Origin: Schistocephalus solidus
Lineage: Eukaryota > Platyhelminthes > Cestoda > Diphyllobothriidea > Diphyllobothriidae
DNA length: 64,000 nucleotides
NCBI GenBank assembly: GCA_017591395.1
Contig: WEDG01000355.1
Coordinates: 62,001-126,000, forward strand
Direction of reading: 5' to 3'
Positions 1 through 10,505 of this stretch are shown one piece after another. Every line of letters starts with the position of its first letter. Position 1 is the stretch's first letter. Under the pieces are notes generated by a model that was not told the DNA's origin, ran no database searches, and worked only from the letters and a program-made list of their open reading frames with translations. The translations under genes and the position numbers were made by a program.

Positions 1-953
1 CCTTTGCAAGATCAAGGATATTCCTACCAGGAGGAACCCAATTTGGCAATTATACCTTGACGCCGTGTCTTCTTAGGTCAGGATGGCAAGTGAGGAGATC
101 AGCCTGTCAGATTTACCAACCGAAAGTCCTATTCGAAGCATCGCCCTACAATAATGCCATTATATCTGATCATCGTTTTATTTTACTGTTGGGACAGGAG
201 TTTGCATCACTGTCTCATCCTCAGGATCTAACGCACTGGCCTGGTATCCTAAATTAAAATTTTTTAGAGGGCTCATGCCTCTTTACTCAAGGATTAATCA
301 CAAGTTGTGTGGAGGTTTTAGTCTCATTAAAAGCGTCCAGAGGCTGGGATGGCCCCGAACACCAATGGCTCTCGTACCGTTGGCCAATCAGATTGTTTTG
401 CCGGGTATCCAATGTTTACAGCGATTCCTGTAGTGGCCTAGGACCTTAAGGACAGTTACGGATGTTTTCGGTTTGACAGTGTTTGAAGATAGTTTGACGA
501 GGACCCCTGCGGCTGCTGACTACTCGTATGGGACAAAATTATTTTCCTTGCAAACGGTGTCCGCTCGACTACCCGCAGTCAAAGCAATAACTGAGCACTT
601 ATAAGAAACCCGTAGCCGTTATCGCCATGTTTGTTGATATCATGCAGGGCTCGGTACTCAAACGCAGAGGTAGCCCCAATTGGTTCACACGTATATAATC
701 TACTTTGTAGTATGCATATTTTTTAAATTTCATCTATCAAGCTACCTACTTGGACGCTGAAAGCAGGTTTTTGAGAAAAGTAGGCTGTTCAATAGAGGGA
801 TTTATAAGCTCCTCGTTTTGAATGCCGTTTTCTTAATGTGTCTTCACGAAGGACTAACCGTCATAGGCTCTACATTTTTATGGCTCTGACATTTCTGCTC
901 CATCCCTTGATCAGGCATGGATACTGCCTGAATCGTGCTGACTTTTTATCCCG
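1..953. other. No recognisable gene or repeat
   Basis: I read both strands and found only short chance frames with no family resemblance. The left end of the Penelope-like relic stops near 954, and I could not follow its reverse transcriptase any further into this stretch. Confidence 0.5.
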
Positions 954-2038
954 CTAACTTTCAGCCGCATGCCCACAGCAACGGTGTTTGTATAACCACT
1001 TGGCAAGGTTATAAGTAGGCGATCCACTGAGTGGCACTACGATCCTCAATGGTGCGTCCGCTTCGTGAATCTTTGGAAGACCATTGGCACGTGCGATGCG
1101 CGGATCATTAGGAGTTATAGATGTAGAGTCTGCGTGGCTTATGAGTTTCAGTCTAGTGAGCTCATTCACCTTCTTCTTTACAGAAGCAGCCTGTTTTTTT
1201 TCGTATGATCCTCAGCAATGGGGATGTAAGCCTCCCTGTCATGAAAGGCTTTATTGGCCTTATTTACATAGTCAATCTTGTCCATGATGACGGTTGCACC
1301 ACATTTGTCAGCAGCTACAACGAAGATATTGTCATCCGACCTCAGGGAGCGTAATCCCTTTTCTTCTTCCGTTGACAAGGTTTTCTGATGTTTTATTTTT
1401 CGGAGGAGGCCAGTAGCACAGCTGCGTATATCAGCACGCATGTCCTCAGGGATGGATAAGGTTAGTAGGAGGGATTCGAAGCCGGCTAAGAAGCTCGTAG
1501 GCGCAGCATCGGTATGACTAAACCGCATGCCTTTCGACAGCAGGCTTGTTTCGGCGGGGGTGAGACTCCTTTTCGAAAGTTTCACAACTATTGTAGACAT
1601 AGTACTGTCATTGATGGGACGGAGAAGAGCTTGGAGCTTCTCTTAAAGCTCAACTCGCTTCTTCATACGAGCATCCTTGGTGGTGGCAGTTATGCGCTGC
1701 AGTACGTTTTCGAAAATTTCTTCAGTTAGGGATGAAACGCACCGGAACCTAAGGTCAGAGATAATTGCTTCAAATCGATGAAGACGATTGTGGACGTCAG
1801 ATATAATTGCACTCAGAATACGAAATCCGTATTTGCGAGCGAGCAATCTCCCAGCCTCATTGGGCAGTGTGGGTTTAAAGCGAAGAGACTTTGGAAGGAT
1901 GCCATGATCACGACAGCGATGGAGAAAACTCGGCAGTTCAAGTGTTGCCGCCTCCCTCTGCGAGAACTTCTCCCAACGTCTGGATAGAATAAGCGTTTGA
2001 CGCCCAAAAATATGTTGAATAGTTGAGGTAGTATGCAT
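954..2038 (-). pseudogene. Penelope-like retroelement, N-terminal and early RT part, broken
   Basis: Three minus-strand segments read in order as the front of a Penelope-like element. 2038-1643 gives the N-terminal region (LPNEAGRLLARKYGF). 1600-1178 gives LTPAETSLLSKGMRF and then the block DNIFVVAADKCGATVIMDKIDY, which in the family is ADKGGATVVMD. 1169-954 gives GLPKIHEADAPLRIVVP and GSPTYNLAKWL, the start of the RT fingers. A stop near 1643 separates the first two segments, which share a frame. The second and third are separated by a one-base shift inside the T8 run at 1194-1201. The palm of the RT and any GIY-YIG endonuclease are absent, so this is a truncated relic. Family assignment is from motif recognition only. 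Confidence 0.75.
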
Positions 2039-2865
2039 TCCGAGATGATAAATGAAGAAAGAAGGCTCGTCGGAAAATCGAGGTTTACTCGTGAATTTTC
2101 AAGCTGGTTACACCAACCCGTCGTCAGACGAAATGAGAAGTGAGAGTTGGGATTGTCACGCTGGAGGGTTTAGGGGCACAGAGGTTACATCGAACGACCG
2201 ACGCCATTGGGGGGTTGGGAGGGGCCGTGAATCTTATTACGATAGCTGTCGCATGTAATGGGAGGGGTGCTAGAGTTTTGATAGCAAGTCACGTGGCGGG
2301 AGATGCAGAGTCAGTGAGGTTACACTTGTGCTGTGTGCAAAAACTTCGAAGAATTAATTTTCTACCAAATGCATAACAGAAAGAACGCTTTCGTGCGTAT
2401 ACTATAATACATATCTAAATTTATTGGAGCATCGAAAATAAGTGCAAAATAATGGCTACTTAACTAGTCATTTTGGACAGAGTGTGGTTTTCGCAGGCAG
2501 TCGGGAAGAAGCTCCTTCAAAAGCAGCCTCCCTTGCGTTGGATTAGACTGTGCGAGAATTAATATTACAATCTTATTCAAGTTGGTTTTATAGAACCGAA
2601 AACTCACGTCAAAGTTTTGATTAACATTTCATGAAATAGAATATCTACCGACTTTTAAATCTGGTAAATTCACAATGTCAACGTACATAACATACAACAG
2701 GCTGACCACATCCGAAATGCATACCATTCAGAGCACGCCGCACCTATGTAAGGTGTAGTAATATAGAGCGTCCATCGTGAAATCCACAGGGTCGGCAGTA
2801 TGCCAATGGTTTTGCTATGTATGCGTCCACATGCTTAGGTGGCCTCTTGGGGTGTAGAGCGTACT
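2039..2865. other. No recognisable gene or repeat
   Basis: Plus-strand frames of 68 and 78 codons at 2052-2376 have no recognisable motif. I see nothing else that can be supported. Confidence 0.4.
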
Positions 2866-3240
2866 AATTAGAGGTAACGCCAAACAGATCGCATTTGCTC
2901 ACTCCGTTAGTTTCGTACAGGTAATGAATGCTCCTGTGGCCACCTCTATACTGGTACCCAAATCTCACCGGCCCCTCCGCGAACCTGGGTTCTTCCCAAA
3001 CGGCCACCACGGGAAACCGCGCGACCAGCGGGCTAAACCAGGGGAGGGTCTCCGGTGTTGTGTGTGCCTCCACACCCGGTATATCTGACGCCCGAACTTT
3101 CCACCTCTCCCCTCTCAAAAATCCTAAGGCGCGCGTGAAAACAACTGCGTAGTCAGCCCAGGCTAACTCGGGTCGCTTTCCCACTAAAACAAAACCGGGA
3201 CACATCGTGGATTTCGGCAGCCGTCTGGGATGCCCAGCCT
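2866..3240 (+). repeat. RTE-like element, 5' untranslated fragment
   Basis: This stretch matches, in the same orientation, the 5' untranslated leader of the near full-length RTE copy at 52944. Shared landmarks are GGGCTAAACCAGG, GTCTCCGGTGTTGTGTGTGCC, CCCGAACTT, ACTAAAACAAAACCG and CAGCCGTCTGGGATG. It reaches further upstream than the 52944 copy, sharing CTCCTGTGGCC and TTCTTCCCA with the leader at 24924-25320. It stops just before the position corresponding to the endonuclease frame. The frame at 3205-2864 is an antisense shadow of this repeat, not a gene. Confidence 0.75.
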
Positions 3241-3474
3241 AGACCCCAAACACTGGCACCAGGATTTCCCACAACAGGGGGTTGAACGACTCACATGTGT
3301 ACGGTAGCCACAGGTCACGTTAAGAAGCAGCCATCGCAGCCTGACTCTCAGACCACCAGTCAGTCACTCTACACAACAAACATTGCACTGACTGCGAGGT
3401 CTGAGTTATCCCATCAGTTGGCAACCTTCCAACCCACGAAGCATATCGCCCCATGATAAACTCGTGCTCAGACC

Positions 3475-4487
3475 TCACATGTACTCCTGGCACTTACTCA
3501 ACGGTCTCTGTGCGATGGATTCGCAATTGACTGACCAGGCCGATGGGTGATGTGCATGTGTGGTGACTATATGGACAGGATAGGTCGGGAGGGGCTTAGT
3601 CTGGGGGGATCTGCTGCTGGTACTGATTGTCGAGCTCCTGTGAGGACTGTGGGACGTGTTGATATGTGCGCAAAATGAGTTGGCATCGCGCTGGAATCCG
3701 CTTACGAGGATGCGCATGTGACCGAGCAGGTCGATGCGATGCGTGAATTCGCGTGGGTTGTGAGGTCGTTGAAGGCGATGGTCTATGCTGACTGTTGGAG
3801 CTGCACGCACAAGTTCGCCGGTCTCTGTGTTATGGATTCGTATGTGCTCGACCAGGCCGATGTGTAAGGTGAATGTGCGATCGCAAGGAGGACAGGTTTG
3901 TACCAAGTCCCCATTGCTTTTTCTGGGGGCGGTGGTGGAGGTAGCAGGTGGCAGGTAGTCGGAGGTGGCTACTGAGATGGTGGGAGTGAGGCAAATGGTG
4001 CTCGGCGCAAGAGGTGGAGGTGGGAGGATGGTGTCGGTGATCGTGGGTGGCGGGGCATCGATGAAGATGTTATCAGTGGTTTGGGTGTTGGTCGTCGTCT
4101 TGGAGCTGAGGCAGATGTGGCAGAAGTTAATGTTATGGGATTTTTGCTGCATTAAGTGCTAAGATGTCCGACCAGGCCGATTCGCACGCGGAATGTGCGT
4201 TGACAGCGCGGGCACGTTGGCAGGGCTCGGGCATTGGCGATGTTGATCCGCTGTGCTTGTGACTTGTGAGCCACCCCTTTGGCATTAGCATCGGTGATCC
4301 GCTCGGCCTCATATATTGCTGCACCAGTCTTCACGGATCTTCTGCACGCCGTTCTATCCTGAGTGAGATCCTCCCAGGTCGCCGGGTTGATTTTCATTTG
4401 CTTCAAAATATCCTTGTAGCATCGTTTTTGACCTCCCTGTCAGCGAGCATCCGTAGTGACATCTCCGTATAAAATTCGTTTGGGTAG
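3475..4487 (-). pseudogene. RTE-I C-terminal zinc-finger region, frameshifted
   Basis: Minus-strand frames at 4406-4133 and 4152-3475 carry the RTE tail: TWEDLTQDRTACRRSVKTGAAIYEAERITDA, then [18 protein letters not shown], then CPPCDRTFTLHIGLVEHIRIH, with later degraded fingers (FTHRIDLLGHMRI). The C-x2-C-x12-H spacing is that of classical C2H2 fingers joined by long Ser/Thr/Pro-rich linkers. In the intact family this tail follows the RT in the same polyprotein. Its role is not known to me; nucleic-acid binding is the obvious inference. Frames change at least twice, so no protein can be made. Confidence 0.75.
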
Positions 4488-5243
4488 TCACTCGTCGTTC
4501 ATGCTCACCGCGTGGCCGCTCCATCGCCGTTGCACTTGTCTCAGCATTGCGTGAATGCTGAGGATTTCGGTGCGCTCCAGGACTTCCGTGTATGTGATCC
4601 TGTCTTGCCCTCTCAGCTTCAGTATTCTGCGGAGGCAGCTGAGAGGGAAATGAGTCAGCTTCCTGACTTCGCTCGAGTAGACGACTGATGGCTCCGCTCC
4701 GTACATGAGTGTCATCAAGATGACGGCCTTGTACATATTCGGTTTGGTGTTCAGGTGAATACCGTGGCGATGCCACACGGACGCCTGCAGCCGGCCGAAG
4801 GCCTGACTGGCATTGGAGATCCGTTGGGCAACCTCGTCATCAATTCTCGTTTTGTATGACAGCGAGCTTCGTAGATAAGCGACGGTTTCCAAATTTTTGA
4901 GTTGAACACCATTGATATTGATTCGGGGAGCATTGTATTTCGCGATGGGTGGCGGCCGATGCATGAAAACCGGTTTAGCTGTACTTGTTGTTAATCCAAA
5001 ATTGGCGCAGCCTGCGGTGAAGATGTCCATGCTCCTTTGCATGCCCTTCGCCTTCACGGTGTTAAGGGCGCCGTTGTCCGCGAAGTGCAAACCATGGACT
5101 GTAGTCGTAGACACACGCATTTGGGCCTGCATACGCCGACCGTTGAGAAGGTGCCCGTCAGTTCTGTAGGCGATACGGATCCCAGGGTGCCCTTCACGGT
5201 AGGCGTCTATCATCATAGCAGAAAACATGAAACTAAAGTGGGT
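4488..5243 (-). pseudogene. RTE-I reverse transcriptase, second half
   Basis: A 246-codon open frame gives RT from MFSAMMIDAYREG through the thumb ([35 protein letters not shown]) to RRWSGHAVSMNDE. The catalytic box reads FADN in place of FADD, so one of the two motif C aspartates is lost. Motif A lies in the other half, at 8082-8520, and is deleted there. The frame runs on from the upstream half across the gypsy insertion. The RT domain therefore appears catalytically dead as well as split. Confidence 0.85.
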
Positions 5244-5248
5244 GGGGT
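5244..5248. repeat. Left target-site duplication of gypsy-1 (GGGGT)
   Basis: GGGGT here and GTGGT at 8077-8081 flank the element and match at four of five bases. Removing everything from 5249 to 8081 restores continuity of the RTE-I reverse transcriptase sequence, which is independent support. Confidence 0.6.
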
Positions 5249-5354
5249 TGTCCAGTCTGTCCCCACTTGCACCGCTCTTGGTCGAGCCAGTCGTTTCACG
5301 TGATAGCCGGCAGAGACGCTAACGCCAAGGCCGAGTTCGAGCATCATCCGTCAA
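5249..5354 (+). repeat. Gypsy-1 5' LTR remnant
   Basis: About 106 bp starting TGTCCAG and containing CCGCTCTTGGTCGAGCCAGTCG and CACGTGATAGCCGG, alignable with the first part of the 3' LTR at 7694. Similarity stops near 5354, where pol sequence starts abruptly. The rest of the LTR, the leader, gag and protease are deleted. Confidence 0.65.
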
Positions 5355-6236
5355 GGCGAAAGCCCATGGGCCTCGCCTCTCCACATGGTTGCAATGACCG
5401 CCACTGGTAACTGGCGCCCTTGAGGTAACTATACGGCGTTGGAAAATATTACCATACCTGACCGCTACCCTGTTCCGCATCTTCAGGACTTTTTCCGGTG
5501 CTCTATATGGCATGTTGAAGATCGAATTGCTTCGGGACTTTCACCAAAGCCCTATAGTTGTCATAGCCCCGTCCAATTGTGTCTTCTCTAAAGTTTCTTG
5601 GACACCTACCTGGTCGACAGCAACAGTATCCATCCTATCCCTGCGGAGGTTGCGGCTATCTTTTAGTTCCCACCGCCCTCCTCAAACTGTAAGCTGCAGC
5701 GATTTCTGGGCATGGTAAATTTATACCGTCGGTTCCTCCCTAGCTGTGCCGGCACCATTCTGCCGCTCACGAATCTCCTCTCTGGTCCTAAACGTTCGTT
5801 TGAGCTCACTACAGATGCCCTCGTTGCTTTTGAGAAGGTGGAGGCTGCTCTGGCCGATGCCACACTCCTGGTGCATTCAGGCCCCGATCCTCCCAGCCCC
5901 CTCATGGTTTATGCTTCCATCGTTGCATTCGGTGCAGTTTATCAGCAGCACCTTGCAGGTCAAACCCAAACCTTAGCTGTCTTCTCCCGAAAGTCAAACA
6001 CCTACCGAATCGCACTTCAGTAAGTTTGAACGGGAGCTGCTTGCTTTCTATCTTATCGTGAATTACTTCCGGCACTTACTTGAGGGAAGAACTTCAAAGT
6101 CTTCACGGACCATCCGCCGCTTACCTTCGCCCTCAAGTCCAAGTTCGAGAAAATCAATCCCCGAGAACTTCGCCAACTGGACTATATTTCACAGTTCACC
6201 TCAGAAATCCGCCACATTGACGGAGCACGCAGTGCG
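5355..6236 (+). pseudogene. Gypsy-1 RT and RNase H, deleted and frameshifted
   Basis: From 5355 the fingers are readable (SPWASPLHMV, NWRP, stop, YTALENITIPDRYPVPHLQDF), with TGA replacing a Cys codon. Sequence then skips to the end of the palm (IVVIAPSNCVF near 5550), so motifs A to C with the catalytic aspartates are gone. The thumb follows at 5585-5800 (FLGHLVDSNSIHPIP, FLGMVNLYRRFLP, ILPLTNLLSG). RNase H follows (LMVYASIVAFGAVYQQ, where the family has a TDAS-like box, then FTDHPPLTFALKSKF near 6095) after another frame change. It is clearly a relic. Confidence 0.8.
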
Positions 6237-7691
6237 GTGGTTGACGCTCTGTCCAGGCCCTCCAGCGCTCACCTACAGCTTTCCCCTGGGATCGACCTCA
6301 CTGAGATGGCCACTGAAATACGCCGTGTTGGTTCCCCTTGTGACGAGGATGTTTCCGGACTCCAACTCCAGGAGCTACCACTGACTACTGGCAACGGCAC
6401 CATTCTATGCGACGTCTCCACTCCATCCCATCATCCATTGGTGCCACCAGCTCTTCGCCGCAAAGTTTTATCCTCCCTGCACGACCTATATCACCCTGGG
6501 AGTCAAGCTACCGGCAAGCTGGTTTCTGACCGCTTCGTCTGGCCTGGGATGCACAAGGAGTTGAAAGCTTGGACACGGGCTTGTCCCGCCTGTCAACGGA
6601 GCAAATTCCAGCGGCACAAAAAGACCTCGATTGGCATTTTCCCCAGCTCTGGTGCAAGATTCAGCCACATTCAACTGGACATTGTAGGTCCCCTGTCTCT
6701 GTCTGATGGTTGTTCCTATCTCCTAACTTGCGTGGATCGATTCACTTGGTGGCCGGATGCCATTCCTCTGCCTGTTGTCGCTGCTTCAACGGTGGTCAAA
6801 ACGTTTCTCAGTCTTTGGGTTGCCGTCTTTGGCGCCCCTTCCACTATCACGACTGATCGCGGTGCCCAGTTCGAATCTAAACTTTTCCAGTCTCTCCTCT
6901 CCTTCTTAGGCTGTACTCGAGTTCGCACGATAGCCTATCACCCTACTGCGGTTTCACCGCCAGCTAAAGACCTCCCTACGCGCCGCGGACAATCCGGAGA
7001 ACTGGATGGACCATCTCCCCCTGGTCCTGTTAGGCATCCGATCCGCTCTCAAGTCGGACCTACATTGCTCAACTGCTGAACTCGTGTTCGGCGCAACCGT
7101 CCGACTTCCTGGTGAGATGATCTCGCCAAGTCCTCGTGGTGTGGTTGAGGATCATACCAACCTGCACCGCCTCCGACAATTCATGCAGACTCCCTCCCCA
7201 GTTCCACCCAGGCTATCAGTCTCCGAGTCCTGGCGACCTGCTCTCACGTCTATCTCCGATGTGATCAAGTGCGCTGCCCATTGGAACCCCCCTACAATGG
7301 CTCATTCCCGGTTTTCTCTCGAGGGACGAAGACCTTCCGCATCCAACGCGAAACTCACGAGGAGGTCGTGACCTTGGACCACCTCGAAGCTGCTGTCCCG
7401 GACACTCCACCGGACAAGCCCTGCAGTTCCCTACCCTCTGGTCATCCACCTCTCCCACCCTCTATCCCTCCGTCCCGCATACTTACTATTCCTCTAAATC
7501 CGCATCCTCCAACTGCAACTTCCTCCTCAACCTGCAGCCCACAAGCTGCAAGCCACACTCACTCTTCCCCGGTGTCTCCTGCATATACCACACGCAGTGG
7601 ACGCAATGTACATTTCATGACCGTTTTGTTACTCATGTTTTTTAGCCACGAACCATGTCTGCAGCGTCGCTACACGCCGCCTTCGGTCTAG
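6237..7691 (+). pseudogene. Gypsy-1 integrase and tail; catalytic Glu deleted
   Basis: The frame 6237-7079 continues from RNase H (DALSRPSSAHLQLSPG) into integrase. The HHCC zinc-binding region is intact (LHDLYHPGSQATGKL, CPACQRSKF), as are the first two catalytic aspartates (HIQLDIVGPL; TTDRGAQFES). At about 6950 the run YHPTA jumps to FHRQLK: compared with gypsy-3 (AYHPAANGIFERFYRQLK) 17 bp are missing, removing the catalytic Glu and shifting the frame. The remainder is readable in other frames at 7006-7371 (NWMDHLPLVLLGIRSALKSDL, AELVFGATVRLPGEM) and 7269-7691 (a Pro/Ser-rich tail). Confidence 0.85.
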
Positions 7692-7693
7692 CC

Positions 7694-8076
7694 TGTGGGT
7701 ACCATGGCAGTCCGTTCCCACGTGCGCCGCTTAGTTCGTCGCTCTTGGTCGAGGCAGTCGGCTCACGTGATGGCCGGTGCAGACGCTGAGTCATGCCGTC
7801 CCGAGTCTTGGCACCATCCTCGTGAGTGCTCGAAACCAATCAACGTGCGCGATTTCGCTGATTGGCTATCGGGGACAAAGGACGCACTGGGTTCAAATGG
7901 TCTCAACAGCGGACACACAACCACAACAGCAACTGGCCTGAGGAGCCCGCTAGCTGCAGCTGTGTGCAGAGCCCCTTGTAAGCTCTTTGCCTCAGTAGAA
8001 GCTTGTTCCACCTAATCCGTCTTCCCAAACTTCTGATTTGGGAAACCTTCGTGTTGTCGACCCTACGACTTCGACA
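7694..8076 (+). repeat. Gypsy-1 3' LTR
   Basis: A 383-bp segment starting TGTGGGTACC and ending CTTCGACA, with canonical TG...CA ends. It shares its first part with the 5' remnant at 5249. The usual polypurine tract just upstream is degraded. It is followed by the 5-bp repeat GTGGT and then directly by RTE-I reverse transcriptase sequence. Confidence 0.65.
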
Positions 8077-8081
8077 GTGGT

Positions 8082-8722
8082 CCAGTATGCAGCTCTGTTG
8101 TACTCCGTTGGTCACTGCAAATGTTTCGCATACCGTTGTCAGTGGCGCGTGCCGTCATCCCACCATGAAGTTGACGCACGGGAGAAGATCTTCTCGGCGA
8201 TATTAAGCAACGAGATGCCTCTGTGATTATCACAGAGTTGCCGGTTTCCCTTCCACTTGTAAGGATGGACGATGGTCGCGTCTTTGAAATCCTGAGGAAC
8301 TTGTCCTTGGTGCTACATCTCTTGAAACAGAGTTGTGAGTTCCGCCATCAGCCGGGGCCCTCCGTTCTTGTAGACTTCTGGCGGGATTGCGTCGGATCCC
8401 GGTGCTTACCTGCTGGAAATCTGTTGCACGGCCCGGATGGTTTCTGGTAGGTAAGGTGGTGGTTATTGTTCGTGTTCACTCGAGGAAACCGATCAATGGT
8501 AGCATGGGTGATGGCTGATGATTAATTAAGGACACTTCTGAAGTACTGGGCCCAGCGCTTCAGAATTTGGGATTTCTCTGTAAGCAGTGTTGTTCCATCA
8601 AAGTTGAGCAGTTGTGCTGTCCCCTTAATGCCGGGGCCGTAGACGACTGTGATGGCTTTGAAGAAGTTTTTCAATCCATTACGGTCCGCATACCCTTGGA
8701 TTTCCTTAGCCTTGCAGACCAT
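8082..8722 (-). pseudogene. RTE-I RT N-terminal part with motif A deleted
   Basis: The segment 8722-8522 reads [33 protein letters not shown] and QILKRWAQYFRSVLN. Below it, sequence corresponding to [13 protein letters not shown].., DFKDATIVH and the motif around NIAxKIF is present in shifting frames down to about 8190. About 210 bp present in the 52944 copy are then missing before the [21 protein letters not shown] end at 8082. The deleted block contains catalytic motif A. Confidence 0.75.
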
Positions 8723-9803
8723 CTGCAGACTTTGTGTAGTCGATCCTTCTCCGCGAGTAGGTTGCTGATGTCGGCGCCATTGTCGTCAAACCAGTCCTGG
8801 TGTTGACGACGTGCGCGTCCAAGGACTTCCAGGGCGGTGGACTGGATGGTGTTTCGAAGTTGACACCATCGTGTCTCCACGGTGGCGTTATCATCTGGAG
8901 CATGCAATTTCTCCAGTTTGTGGGTTGTTTGGTTGCTGAAATCTAAACAGTGAGCAGACAGGTTTCACAAAAGAGAATTTATTTTACCTGACTGTCGCTC
9001 ACCTTGGGGTCTAGGTCAGGGTTGAAGTCGGAGCCTCATCTTGGAGATGACGCGTCGGTGAACGGTCCAACCATCGGCATCGCGGATCACCTTGGTCACC
9101 AGCACGTCCTGCCGACCTCGCGTCCAGACGAGAACATAGCCTTGCAGCTGTCAGCGCTGCGACCGAGGGTGCATTCAAGTGCCCTTCTCCCGTGTCAGAA
9201 GGCGTAAGAAGGTGATGGTCAACAGGAGACGGTTAGCAGAAGAAGGAGGCCGTTATTGTTACATCTACTGAGATCGTGGGGACCCAGCCCTCCCTACCAA
9301 GCAGCGCGGTCTGTCCCAACGCGGGTTTTGAAGTCATCAAGGACTATTAACTTATCCGGCTTCGGAACAGTCGCCAGGAGGACGGGCAGGTCCTCGTAGA
9401 ATATTTCCTTCGCCGCATCAGAGCTCGTCATTGGGGGAGCGTAGGCGCTGATGATGGTGGCGAACTGGTCTCCCTGAAGAGGCAGGCCGAGGCTCATCAG
9501 GCGATCATTGATACCCTGCGGCAGTCAGGGAAGACGTCCCACGATGTCGTTCCGGATGGCAAAGGCGACACCATCGTCGCATCGCTCTGCCGTTTGCCAG
9601 CTGCTCCAGAATAAGGTGTAGCCGGCACCCACCTCCTCCAACTGACCCTGCTCATAGAATCGGGTCTCGCTAAGAGCAGTAACGTCCACCTTGTAGCGCG
9701 CCAGTTCCCGAGCGACTAGCGCCGTCCTCCGTTCCGGTCGGTTGCTCCTAGGATTGTCTAAAAGGGAACGAACATTCCAGGCCGCTAGTGTGAGTGGACT
9801 CAC
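8671..9803 (-). pseudogene. RTE-I apurinic-type endonuclease and connector, decayed
   Basis: 9803-9525 gives the start [23 protein letters not shown] and [12 protein letters not shown]. 9497-9294 gives [21 protein letters not shown] and [15 protein letters not shown]. In the endonuclease-exonuclease-phosphatase fold these are the metal-binding N-terminus, the SETRF glutamate motif and the GDFN box, here changed to DDFK. A TAG follows the Trp. The rest down to about 9000 is frame-broken. 8907-8671 then gives the connector ([40 protein letters not shown]). It is a dead copy of the domain at 53371. Confidence 0.8.
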
Positions 9804-10005
9804 CCGAGCAGCCTGGAGGGTATGGCGCGGGGGATTAGGACGGGGGTATTGTTGTTTGTTTGAGTTTTACGACCGCGTATTTTGCGATCTGCGAGCCGCG
9901 GCCGGCTGCAGAAGACGTGATAACCCAGCATTTGCTTAGGGCATATTTTCTAGCCCCTTCCTCTGCGAGGAGGCAAGCAATGCTATCCGTAAATAGGGTT
10001 GCTTT
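9804..10005 (-). repeat. RTE-I leader, part nearest the endonuclease
   Basis: Reverse complement of the leader at about 53190-53370 of the full copy: CCTATTTAxGGATAGCA, TTGCCTCCTCGC, GGAAGGGGCTAGAAAAT, GCAGCCGGCCGCGGCTCGCAGATCGCAAA. It ends exactly where gypsy-2 begins. The next leader base is found on the other side of that insertion at 24924. Confidence 0.8.
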
Positions 10006-10342
10006 TGTTATGATCTTGCCAGAAGCCTTGATGGTCGCCCATCGAGCAGCCCGTCGATCGAATCCCCAAAGAAGAACTGAACAGCAATAGCGGAAGAATA
10101 GAATTGTATTGCCGCATGCTAACAGCGATCTTTAAGTTAAACAAAGAACGTACGAGTAAGTTCATTGCCGGATGGCGATCGGACCAATCAGCTAGTGGTC
10201 TTTAGTAGGTAGCATCCGACTAGTGCTATGACTCATCCTGTTGGCAGCTCGCGCGCACGTCATATGGATGGATCGATAATGCAGCGTTGGAAGAGCCGTC
10301 AGGGCGGTGTGAGCGGATCGGTTAGGACAGCTCCTCCTAACA
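10006..10342 (-). repeat. Gypsy-2 3' LTR
   Basis: 337 bp, plus-strand reading TGTTATGATCTTGCCAGAAG to CTCCTCCTAACA. It matches 18633-18931 plus 24873-24923, the 5' LTR in two pieces. Shared internal landmarks are GGAGAACTGAACAGCAA-like sequence, TATTGCC, GGATGGCGATCGGACCAATCA and ACTCATCC. Visible differences between the two LTRs show that the element is not recent. Confidence 0.85.
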
Positions 10343-10354
10343 CTTTTCCCCTTT
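10343..10354 (-). promoter_or_regulatory. Gypsy-2 polypurine tract
   Basis: On the minus strand AAAGGGGAAAAG abuts the first base of the 3' LTR (TGTTAGGAGG). This is the expected position and composition of the plus-strand primer of an LTR retrotransposon. Confidence 0.75.
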
Positions 10355-10505
10355 GAGTTGAGTCGTACGATTTGAGCCGCGGGTTCACTTGCAATGGAAC
10401 CGTTTGCATTCTTCTTCGGCCCGATCTTCTAAGTGGTAGAAGGGGTTGCTTTGACACTGGAACTGTGGTTTCTGACCTTGCTTTTGGTAGATGGAACGTG
10501 TCCAG

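Larger units (their letters stand above)
3300..5248 (-). mobile_element. RTE-I, 3' part (RT palm to 3' UTR), interrupted host element
   Basis: This is the downstream half of a minus-strand RTE-like retrotransposon: RT from motif B onward (5243-4488), the C-terminal finger region (4487-3475) and a shortened 3' untranslated region (3474 to about 3300). The upstream half lies at 8077-10005. The reading resumes where that half stops, at the [13 protein letters not shown] block, with a gypsy element between the two. The 3' UTR contains only one of the two tandem units seen in the 52944 copy. The far 3' end is lost near 3300, where other repeat sequence begins. Confidence 0.85.
5249..8076 (+). mobile_element. 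Gypsy-1, internally deleted Ty3/gypsy LTR retrotransposon
   Basis: A plus-strand gypsy element inserted in RTE-I. It has a truncated 5' LTR (5249 to about 5354), then jumps directly into RT fingers, followed by the RT thumb, RNase H, integrase and a 3' LTR (7694-8076). The leader, gag, protease and RT palm are missing. LTRs are matched by GCTCTTGGTCGAG, CACGTGATxGCCGG and CAGACGCT. The inner structure matches gypsy-3 (integrase YHPGSQxTxKL, ERFxRQLK region), so both belong to one lineage. Total 2.8 kb against roughly 5 kb for an intact member. It is non-functional. Confidence 0.85.
8077..10005 (-). mobile_element. RTE-I, 5' half (leader, endonuclease, RT N-terminus)
   Basis: This minus-strand piece holds part of the leader (10005 to about 9804), the endonuclease (9803-9294 and decayed remainder to about 9000), the connector (8907-8671) and the RT N-terminus (8722-8082). 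It joins 5248 across gypsy-1 and 24924 across gypsy-2. An internal deletion near 8172-8190 joins KIFA directly to the block before QLHDGM, removing RT motif A (the FVDLTKAFD of intact copies). Confidence 0.85.

Noticed and set aside
2864..3205. 113-codon minus-strand gene
   Set aside because: It is antisense to an RTE leader found at three other places.
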